Source: an uncultured Alphaproteobacteria bacterium
GTDB taxonomy: Bacteria > Pseudomonadota > Alphaproteobacteria > Rs-D84
Direction of reading: 5' to 3'
Assembly (NCBI GenBank): GCA_937888635.1
Contig: CALARG010000001.1
Location: 1-18,741, forward strand
Length of the DNA: 18,741 nt
In this document: in pieces, positions 7,176 to 13,023 of the stretch
How positions within the stretch are numbered: the first letter of the stretch is position 1
How the letters are laid out: each line of letters starts with the position of its first letter
Notes under the pieces: model-generated
Told to the model about the DNA's origin: nothing
The model's database searches: none
The model's input: only the letters and a program-made list of their open reading frames with translations
Translations under genes and position numbers: made by a program

Positions 7176-7982
7176 TTATTCCCCGTATTTTATTTCTGCG
7201 CCATGCAGACCATTTACAAAACTGCGCCAATCCATTGGCTTTTTCCCAGCGGGCTGCACCTGCAGAATTTCCAATATGTTATTATTTAATTTTGTTTTTA
7301 AGATTTTTATATCCACGCCATTTATTTTTGTGCGACCACACCCCAGTGCGCGAATCTGATTATGAATATCGCCTGCATCGCGTGACCAGTCAATTATTTC
7401 ATCGTCCCCCGTCCACTTTTTTGTGTATGTTGGTGTACCATTTTGCGCCAGGGCAGGGTATGCGGATGGATTTTTTAAGTATTCTGTCAACATATCAGAT
7501 GCGATATCTGATACACGCTGTTCAATTGTGTCATTTGTATCATCTGTTCCAATTTCAAAATCGCGACACATATGAATATCACCCGCATCCAGTTCTGGTG
7601 TGACATCCATCAGGCATACCGCCGACGCATTATCCCCATTATAAATCGCCGTGCGAATGGGTGACGGCCCGCGATACTTTGGCAGGGAACTTGGGTGAAT
7701 ATTTATAACCGGCGCAGAATTTAAGACATTGTCGCGCAATATAACACCATATGAAATCACAACAACCATATCAGGGCTATAGTTATATTCATTAATGTTC
7801 GTATGAACCACCAGGCCGTTTTGTGTGGCCCATGTGTGTACCGGCGACGGGGTTAAAACGCGTTTGCGCCCGACGGGCTGTGGCGCGCGCGTAAATACCG
7901 CCATTATTTCATGGCCGGCATTTTTTATCGCATCAAAGATTGGGACGACAAACGAATTTGTTCCCATCAATACCAATTTCAT
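7176..7982 (-). CDS. fmt: Methionyl-tRNA formyltransferase
   Basis: A 268-residue enzyme that formylates Met on initiator tRNA using 10-formyl-tetrahydrofolate. The catalytic segment INIHPSSLPKYRGPSPI contains N94 and H96, and D132 sits in TPELDAGD; these correspond to the family's Asn-His-Asp triad. The C-terminal OB-like domain is recognisable (IDWSRDAGDIHNQIRAL, then LQVQPAGKKPM) but lacks roughly 25 residues of the usual middle part, so the protein is shorter than the typical 300-315. The start is 3 bases after def. def, fmt and truA are a classic functional cluster, and here two mini-genes sit between fmt and truA. Confidence 0.93.
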   Translation of the reverse strand: MKLVLMGTNSFVVPIFDAIKNAGHEIMAVFTRAPQPVGRKRVLTPSPVHTWATQNGLVVHTNINEYNYSPDMVVVISYGVILRDNVLNSAPVINIHPSSLPKYRGPSPIRTAIYNGDNASAVCLMDVTPELDAGDIHMCRDFEIGTDDTNDTIEQRVSDIASDMLTEYLKNPSAYPALAQNGTPTYTKKWTGDDEIIDWSRDAGDIHNQIRALGCGRTKINGVDIKILKTKLNNNILEILQVQPAGKKPMDWRSFVNGLHGAEIKYGE

Positions 7983-7985
7983 ATC

Positions 7986-8489
7986 TTATATCTTTAATTT
8001 CTTGACCTTGCGCATCAGCATTTCACGGCGCAATGGTGATAAATAGTCTACAAACAATTTCCCATCCAAATGGTCTGTTTCATGCTGAACAATACGGGCG
8101 GGCAGGCCATGCATTTCAGCCATCTTATGCTCGCCGTGTTCATCGGTCCATTCTACAACAACCGACGATGGTCGTGTCACATTCGCATATACCGGCAATC
8201 CATCATGCCCCAACACGGACAGACAGCCTTCTTCCATAATCGTCTTGTCTGGGCCGTATGACACAATACGCGGATTTATCATGCGATAAACCGTTTCAGA
8301 ATCCGGGTCCAGCATAACCAGAAATCGCGACAGTATGCCAACCTGGGGCGCGGCCAGTCCAACACCATTTTGCGCACGCATCATTTCAACCATTTCGTCC
8401 ATTGTGGACAATAAATCTGAGGTAATCTGGTCAACAGGGGCACAAACAGTGTGCAAAACCACATCACCACAAAGTTTCATTTGCAACAT
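7986..8489 (-). CDS. def: Peptide deformylase
   Basis: A 167-residue metallohydrolase that removes the N-formyl group from nascent proteins, the partner reaction to Fmt. All three motifs are present: GVGLAAPQVG (42-51), EEGCLS (86-91, ligand C89), and QHETDHLDG (135-143, ligands H136 and H140, catalytic E137). The ATG at 8489 follows GAGGA at good spacing; a second in-frame ATG three codons later is less favoured. It is the first gene of the minus-strand operon, transcribed divergently from rmuC. Confidence 0.96.
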   Translation of the reverse strand: MLQMKLCGDVVLHTVCAPVDQITSDLLSTMDEMVEMMRAQNGVGLAAPQVGILSRFLVMLDPDSETVYRMINPRIVSYGPDKTIMEEGCLSVLGHDGLPVYANVTRPSSVVVEWTDEHGEHKMAEMHGLPARIVQHETDHLDGKLFVDYLSPLRREMLMRKVKKLKI

Positions 8490-8531
8490 ATTTAAATCCT
8501 CTTATAATAAATAATAGCAAAGGAAAGCGAA
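8490..8531. promoter_or_regulatory. Divergent def / rmuC promoter region
   Basis: This 42-base gap between two divergent starts contains TATAAT on the plus strand (8503-8508) and TATTAT on the minus strand within the same AT-rich stretch. It also holds the ribosome binding sites AAAGGA (for rmuC) and GAGGA (for def). No convincing -35 boxes are visible, and any would lie inside the opposite gene. Confidence 0.4.
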
Positions 8532-9410
8532 ATGACAACTTATATTTTTGTATTATTATTCATAATAATTATTTTATTGGTCGCATTATTAATGCGCAAA
8601 CCGACGGTTGATATATCATCCCTGCGTGAAGATAACGCCCGCCTGCGCGAAAGATTGGCGGAAAGACTGGGCGCGTTGGCACAAAACGCAATTGAATTGA
8701 AAAACATCAGTGGCGATATCGCAAACTTTAAAAATATCCTGATGGGCAATAAACAGGCGCGCGGTACATTTGGCGAAAGGCAACTGGAAGACCTGGTGCG
8801 TGATATAATGCCACCTGAAACATACGCATTTCAGTCTGTCCTGGATACCGGCGTTCGGCCTGATTGTATTATCCGCCTGCCGTATCCGCCGGGCGATATG
8901 ATAATTGACAGCAAATTTCCACTGGAAAGTTATAATCGTATGATGCTAGATGCCAATGACGGCCTGTCGCGCAAGCAATTTGAACTTGATGTGCGCAAGC
9001 ATATTGATGCAATTGGCGAAAAGTACATAATCCCTGGCCAGACCGCAGAATCTGCGATGATGTTTATTGCATCAGAATCAATTTTTGAAATGTTGCATCG
9101 TGAATTTCCTGCAACAATAGAATATGCTGCGCGCCGCCACGTGTTTATCGTGTCGCCGTCAACACTGTGGGCAACACTGAATACAATTCGTGCGGTTCTG
9201 TCTGATATAAAAATAAAACGCGTTGCCGCCAAAATAAAGAAAGAACTGGACATGTTATTAACAGATTTGTCGCGACTGGGTGACCGTGCGGCGAATGTTT
9301 CGCGTCATTTTGCCCAGGCACAAACGGACATTGATCAATTGCAAACATCTATTTCAAAAATCGCGCCACGCGCAGAAAAACTGCGTGAAATGGATTTCGG
9401 CGAAGAATAA
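8532..9410 (+). CDS. rmuC: RmuC-family protein (short form)
   Basis: 292 residues. An N-terminal membrane anchor (about 3-21) is followed by a short coiled coil (SSLREDNARLRERLAERLGAL) and the RmuC domain. That domain has GTFGERQLEDLVRDIMP, DTGVRPDCIIRLP with MIIDSKFPLESY (a PD-(D/E)xK nuclease-like core), and HVFIVSPSTLWATLNTIRAV. RmuC limits inversions at repeats and is linked to DNA recombination. The protein is much shorter than E. coli RmuC (about 475) because the coiled coil is reduced, which is common in Alphaproteobacteria. The start has AAAGGA 7 bases upstream. Confidence 0.9.
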   Translation: MTTYIFVLLFIIIILLVALLMRKPTVDISSLREDNARLRERLAERLGALAQNAIELKNISGDIANFKNILMGNKQARGTFGERQLEDLVRDIMPPETYAFQSVLDTGVRPDCIIRLPYPPGDMIIDSKFPLESYNRMMLDANDGLSRKQFELDVRKHIDAIGEKYIIPGQTAESAMMFIASESIFEMLHREFPATIEYAARRHVFIVSPSTLWATLNTIRAVLSDIKIKRVAAKIKKELDMLLTDLSRLGDRAANVSRHFAQAQTDIDQLQTSISKIAPRAEKLREMDFGEE

Positions 9411-9416
9411 AAGCAA

Positions 9417-9445
9417 TTGCGTTTAAGATTTATTTATCATATAAT
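9417..9445 (+). promoter_or_regulatory. Promoter of the structured RNA / XRE unit
   Basis: TTGCGT (9417-9422), a 17-base spacer, and a perfect TATAAT (9440-9445) starting 30 bases after the rmuC stop. The predicted start is a G near 9452. It is the only clear promoter before the XRE gene. Confidence 0.65.
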
Positions 9446-9451
9446 ATGCGG

Positions 9452-9599
9452 GCATTGGGAAACCGGTGCGGGGCTTAAGAACCTCTTGAATAAAAATTTC
9501 TCCAACCTTGGTTGGAGGGTCGTGAATATTCAATAAACGACGCTATTGATTCAGTAGTTCTTAACCTCCAACCGCCTTTTGTGCGGTTTTTGTTTTTTT
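9452..9599 (+). ncRNA. Candidate structured RNA, copy A (leader or sRNA) upstream of the XRE gene
   Basis: About 145 bases between a promoter and a terminator, with no convincing reading frame. Seen pairings: a closing stem of CGGT (9464-9467)/ACCG (9571-9574), GGGG (9470-9473)/CCTC (9565-9568) and TTAAGAAC (9475-9482)/GTTCTTAA (9557-9564); a hairpin CTCCAACC (9500-9507)/GGTTGGAG (9510-9517); and GTCGT (9519-9523)/ACGAC (9537-9541). An alternative pairing is GGTTGGAGG (9510-9518)/CCTCCAACC (9565-9573), which would block the terminator. TTGAATA (9486-9492) is complementary to TATTCAA (9527-9533), a possible pseudoknot. The core resembles the element at 18363-18479. It could be an attenuating leader of the XRE gene or an independent sRNA. 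I do not recognise a known family; 6S RNA was considered. Confidence 0.6.
9570..9599 (+). terminator. Terminator at the end of structured RNA copy A
   Basis: Stem AACCGC (9570-9575) / GCGGTT (9583-9588), 7-base loop, then a T-rich tail interrupted by one G. The 5' arm overlaps the CCTCCAACC segment. Confidence 0.75.
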
Positions 9600-9616
9600 A
9601 CAAACGGAGGATTAAA

Positions 9617-9826
9617 ATGAGTGTAATATTGGTTGATACAAAATACTTTGGGCAATATTTCCGCAAGGCGCGTCGCGAACTGGGGATAAAAAGCAGCGAT
9701 TGCGCGCGTATGTTTGGTTTGACACAACGCCAAATACTGCGCATAGAACGTGGCAAATTATTAATACCGGACAGAGTATTGGAAAAAATTACCGCCGTCC
9801 TGCAAAAAGCCGTTTCCGCAAATTAA
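9617..9826 (+). CDS. Small XRE/Cro-type helix-turn-helix regulator
   Basis: 69 residues, essentially one HTH domain: YFRKARRELGIKSSDCARMF, then the recognition helix region GLTQRQILRIERGKLLIP, with a short C-terminal helix. It is predicted to be a DNA-binding transcription regulator; the target is unknown. The start follows an excellent GGAGG 7 bases upstream, just after the terminator of the structured RNA. A longer frame reaching back to TTG 9512 runs through the RNA and terminator and is rejected. Expression seems to need read-through of the upstream terminator, or an unseen promoter. Confidence 0.8.
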   Translation: MSVILVDTKYFGQYFRKARRELGIKSSDCARMFGLTQRQILRIERGKLLIPDRVLEKITAVLQKAVSAN

Positions 9827-9829
9827 AAA

Positions 9830-9852
9830 TCCCCCGACTGGGGGAATTTTTT
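9830..9852 (+). terminator. Terminator of the XRE gene
   Basis: Stem TCCCCC / GGGGGA with loop GACT, then a T run, just after the stop codon. Confidence 0.85.
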
Positions 9853-9886
9853 TAATTTAACGAATCTCAATTCTCGCCTACGCATG

Positions 9887-9960
9887 CCGTCATACCGGCG
9901 GCGGCCGGTATCCATTGCCCCGCAGGGACCATTACTAACAACTTACACTAACAACTTACA
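9887..9960. repeat. Palindromic intergenic repeat, copy 1
   Basis: A 45-base core (9887-9931) with a perfect hairpin ATACCGGC-GGCG-GCCGGTAT. It matches the core at 17123-17167 with only two substitutions. A perfect tandem 13-mer ACTAACAACTTAC x2 (9934-9959) follows. The copy lies between convergent genes (XRE and ybaB). The form (GTCATxCC..GGxATCCA) resembles widespread REP-like palindromes. Confidence 0.8.
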
Positions 9961-9962
9961 AC

Positions 9963-9986
9963 CAAAAAATCCCCCAATCGGGGGAT
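9963..9986 (-). terminator. Terminator of the pnp-ybaB unit
   Basis: Read on the minus strand: stem ATCCCCC / GGGGGAT (9969-9986), loop of 4, T run. It lies just after the ybaB stop and would also work on the plus strand. Confidence 0.8.
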
Positions 9987-9988
9987 TT

Positions 9989-10288
9989 TTAATTTGGCAT
10001 GGGAACGCCTGCGGTGGCTTCGCCCATAACCTTGTCAATTAATTCATCGGCTTTTTGTTTTGCGTCACGATATGCAGACATGATAACCGATGCAACTGTT
10101 TCTGCGCCATGTGCCAAAACAGTCGGATGGATTTTAATATTGGTTAATTCATATTTACCTGTCATATCTACGATACATGAACCGTTTTCTGACACGCCTT
10201 TGACCATTGTTTTACCCAATTGTTCCTGGGCAGACGCAACCTTGTTCTGTAATTCGGCGGCCTGGGCCATTAATGCTTCCATATCCAT
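9989..10288 (-). CDS. ybaB: YbaB/EbfC-family nucleoid-associated protein
   Basis: A 99-residue DNA-binding protein of the YbaB/EbfC family, often encoded next to dnaX and recR. It has the N-terminal helix (LMAQAAELQNKVASAQEQL), the strand segment around ENGSCIVDMTGKYELTNIKI, and the C-terminal helices with AYRDAKQKADELIDKVMGE. Length is typical. The ATG is preceded by GGGGGGA. It is the last gene of the pnp group, 15 bases after the unknown 120-residue gene, and is followed by a terminator. Confidence 0.88.
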   Translation of the reverse strand: MDMEALMAQAAELQNKVASAQEQLGKTMVKGVSENGSCIVDMTGKYELTNIKIHPTVLAHGAETVASVIMSAYRDAKQKADELIDKVMGEATAGVPMPN

Positions 10289-10303
10289 ATTTTCCCCCCG
10301 TGG

Positions 10304-10666
10304 TTATTTTTGTTTTTCTGCAATGTGCAACATATGCAATGCGCGTTGTGGAACGCCCATCTTCCGTGCAACCATTGGATTAAATTCCAAACCAGGGATA
10401 ATTACTTCGTTTGCGTGTTTAATCGCCTGGGGTTCTGTGTCAAATTCTGTCTTTGACGACATAACAGGCAAAACGCGTTTTGCCCCAGACGGTGCAATAT
10501 CTATTCTGGACATATAAAACAAATAATTTCCATTGTTTTGGTTAATCGCAATGGCTGGGAAATAATTTTCATTTACCCATTTGCGCAATGCAGGGATACC
10601 ACGGACATCCCATTGTAAATGAGATGCCCATTCTTTATCCGTCCAATTTAATTGTTCTGGTTTCAT
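10304..10666 (-). CDS. Conserved-looking hypothetical protein (120 residues)
   Basis: A soluble, Trp- and Asn-containing protein with no signal peptide or membrane helix. The start has AAGGA 7 bases before the ATG and is 11 bases after the pnp stop, so it is co-transcribed with pnp and ybaB. The first half (WTDKEWASHLQWDVRGIPALRK) reads as helical and the middle (YLFYMSRIDIAP) as strands; I recognise no motif. Its setting suggests a link to RNA or nucleoid metabolism, but this is only guilt by association. Confidence 0.75.
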   Translation of the reverse strand: MKPEQLNWTDKEWASHLQWDVRGIPALRKWVNENYFPAIAINQNNGNYLFYMSRIDIAPSGAKRVLPVMSSKTEFDTEPQAIKHANEVIIPGLEFNPMVARKMGVPQRALHMLHIAEKQK

Positions 10667-10677
10667 ATATATGTTCC

Positions 10678-12849
10678 TTATTTCTTGATTTCTTCGCCTG
10701 TTTTCTGGTCAATACCAACCATAGACATGCGTGTTTTACCGCGTTTATCTGCGCCCAAGAAACGGACATAAACTGTATCGCCTTCTTTGATTTTTGTGTC
10801 TTCAATTTTTGCGATGCGTTCACCTGTGATTTCAGAAATATGAACCATAGCTTCAAATCCATTCATAATTTTTACGAACAGACCAAAGTCTTTCATGCCA
10901 GACACAGTCCCTTTATAGATTTGGCCAACTTCTGGTTCGGCAACAATATCTTTGATGCGTTGGATTGCGGCATCTGCATCTTCTTTGGCGGTTGCCATAA
11001 TTTTAATTGTGCCATCATCTTCCAAATCAATAATCGTGTTTGTTTCACGAACCAGTGCCTGAATCACAGAACCACCTTTGCCGATAACTTCACGAACCTT
11101 GTCTGGATTGATTTTCATAGTATATGCCTGTGGTGCATATTCAGAAACATGATCGCGTGGCTTTTTAATTGCCTTTTCAATCTTGCCCAAGATGTGCATA
11201 CGACCATCTTTTGCCTGGGCCAATGCGCGTTCCATGATTTCAAATGTAATAGATGTGATTTTAATATCCATCTGCAACGCGGTGACCCCTTGGTCTGTAC
11301 CTGTCACCTTAAAGTCCATATCGCCCAGGTGGTCTTCGTCACCCAAGATATCTGTCAGAATTGCGTAATCATCGCCTTCTTTGATCAGACCCATTGCGAT
11401 ACCTGCAACCGGGCGTTTCATTGGAACGCCACCGTCCATCATTGCCAATGTTGCGCCACATGTTGTCGCCATTGACGAAGAACCGTTTGATTCCAAGATG
11501 TCTGATACAATACGAATGACATAGTCAAATTCGCTACGACTTGGCACCATTGGGTGAACCGCACGCCATGCCAAATTACCGTGACCAATTTCACGACGAC
11601 CTGGGGACTTTAACCCTTTGCATTCGCCAACAGAATAACCTGGGAAATTGTAGTTCAAGATAAAGTCGCGTTCTTCGGCACCATCCAATGATTCAATTGG
11701 CAGCGCGTCTTTGCCACCGCCCAGTGTCAAGGACACCAACGCCTGGGTTTCGCCGCGTGTAAACAGGGCCGAACCGTGTGCGCGTGGCATTACACCCAAT
11801 TCAATTTCAATTGGACGAACCGTCTTGTTATCACGACCATCAATACGCGGTTTCCCAGCCAAGATATTGCCACGCATAATACGCGCAGTCAGATTTTCAA
11901 TAACTTCATCTGCCCATGATTCCAATGTGGATGTTGCGCGTTCAGATTCTGGGAATAATTCTGGAATGCGTGCCTTGGCCATAGTGTGGATTTCAGACAG
12001 TGTTTCCAGACGAACCAATTTTTCTTTGATTTGCAATGCGGCTTCAATCGCAGGCGCAAAAGATTCAAATTCTGCTTCCATTGTTAACTGTTCTGGTGTT
12101 TTTTCTGGCACAGCCCAGCGTTCTTTGCCGGCGGCCTCGGCCAATTCGTTAATTGCACGAATAACATCTTGTTGTGCGTCAAAACCAAATTTTACCGCAC
12201 CCAGAACGGTTGCTTCGTCCAATTCACCGATTTCAGATTCAACCATCAACACGCCGTCTTTGGTTGCCGCAACAACCAAATCCATTTCAGAATCTTCGGT
12301 CGCTTTTTTTGATGGGTTCAAGATATATTTCCCATCTGCAAACCCGACGCGCGCGGCACCAATTGGCCCCTGGAATGGAACGCCACTTAATGCCAATGCC
12401 GCAGATGACGCAATCATCGCCAAGATATCAGGCTGATTCTTTTTATCGTATGAAAACACCTGTGCGATAATCTGAACCTTGTTCTTGAATGTTTCTGGGA
12501 ACAGTGGACGGATTGGACGGTCAATCAAACGCGCAGTCAGTGTTTCTGCGGTTGATGCCTTGCCTTCGCGACGGTCGCGTGAACCCGGGATACGACCCGC
12601 AGATGCGAATTTTTCTTGGTAATCAACAGTCAATGGAAAGAAATCCTGACCTTCAACTGCGGATTTTTCTGCACAAACCGTTGCCAGAACCATTGTGCCA
12701 CCCATCGTTGCCAACACAGAACCATTTGCCTGTTTTGCCATACGACCTGTTTCCAGGCGCAGTGTTTCATCACCATATGGGATTTCAACTGCGATTGGAT
12801 TATTTAATTTTGTTGTTTTTTCATCTTTACCAAATAAACCAAATAACAT
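10678..12849 (-). CDS. pnp: Polyribonucleotide nucleotidyltransferase (PNPase)
   Basis: A 723-residue phosphorolytic 3'-5' exoribonuclease, core of the RNA degradosome. The order is standard: first RNase PH domain (with GSRDRREGKAS, TARLIDRPIRPLFP), an all-helical linker, second RNase PH domain (GRDNKTVRPIEIELGVMPRAHGSALFTRGETQ, then the active-site segment DILGDEDHLGDMDFKV), a KH domain (VREVIGKGGSVIQ) and an S1 domain (GQIYKGTVSGMKDFGLFVKI). It carries about a dozen extra residues at the N-terminus compared with the usual MxNP start; the chosen ATG has GGAG 7 bases upstream. A promoter lies at 12957-12984, leaving an untranslated leader of about 100 bases. Confidence 0.97.
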   Translation of the reverse strand: MLFGLFGKDEKTTKLNNPIAVEIPYGDETLRLETGRMAKQANGSVLATMGGTMVLATVCAEKSAVEGQDFFPLTVDYQEKFASAGRIPGSRDRREGKASTAETLTARLIDRPIRPLFPETFKNKVQIIAQVFSYDKKNQPDILAMIASSAALALSGVPFQGPIGAARVGFADGKYILNPSKKATEDSEMDLVVAATKDGVLMVESEIGELDEATVLGAVKFGFDAQQDVIRAINELAEAAGKERWAVPEKTPEQLTMEAEFESFAPAIEAALQIKEKLVRLETLSEIHTMAKARIPELFPESERATSTLESWADEVIENLTARIMRGNILAGKPRIDGRDNKTVRPIEIELGVMPRAHGSALFTRGETQALVSLTLGGGKDALPIESLDGAEERDFILNYNFPGYSVGECKGLKSPGRREIGHGNLAWRAVHPMVPSRSEFDYVIRIVSDILESNGSSSMATTCGATLAMMDGGVPMKRPVAGIAMGLIKEGDDYAILTDILGDEDHLGDMDFKVTGTDQGVTALQMDIKITSITFEIMERALAQAKDGRMHILGKIEKAIKKPRDHVSEYAPQAYTMKINPDKVREVIGKGGSVIQALVRETNTIIDLEDDGTIKIMATAKEDADAAIQRIKDIVAEPEVGQIYKGTVSGMKDFGLFVKIMNGFEAMVHISEITGERIAKIEDTKIKEGDTVYVRFLGADKRGKTRMSMVGIDQKTGEEIKK

Positions 12850-12905
12850 TGTTTACTCCATTTTTTTATTTGTTTTTTATTCTGCGAAGAAAAATCATTC
12901 TTTTC

Positions 12906-12926
12906 TGCATCCTGTCCCCAGATGCA
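12906..12926 (-). other. Hairpin in the pnp leader
   Basis: TGCATC (12906-12911) / GATGCA (12921-12926) with a 9-base G-rich loop, inside the predicted pnp 5' leader. In enterobacteria a pnp leader hairpin is cut by RNase III during autoregulation; a similar role here is only a suggestion. Confidence 0.35.
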
Positions 12927-12956
12927 CAAAGGAACAATTTCATCTTCGCCCCATAA

Positions 12957-12984
12957 ATTATAAAGTATATTTGCCCCTTTGCAA
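12957..12984 (-). promoter_or_regulatory. Promoter of pnp
   Basis: On the minus strand, TTGCAA (12984-12979), a 16-base spacer, and TATAAT (12962-12957). Confidence 0.6.
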
Positions 12985-12995
12985 GGTAAACTTAT

Positions 12996-13020
12996 ATGAA
13001 AAAACGCCCGTTTAGGCGTT
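12996..13020 (-). terminator. Terminator of der
   Basis: Read on the minus strand: AACGCC (13020-13015) / GGCGTT (13008-13003), 6-base loop, T run ending near 12999. It starts within a few bases of the der stop. Confidence 0.8.
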
Positions 13021-13023
13021 TTT

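Noticed and set aside
9452..9599. 6S RNA or tmRNA piece
   Set aside because: The length and long closing stem resemble 6S RNA, but I cannot show the 6S central bubble, and the copy at 18363-18479 lacks the closing stem. No tmRNA tag frame or tRNA-like end is present.
9512..9616. N-terminal extension of the XRE protein from a TTG at 9512
   Set aside because: It would be coded by the structured RNA and its terminator, while the ATG at 9617 has a near-perfect GGAGG site.
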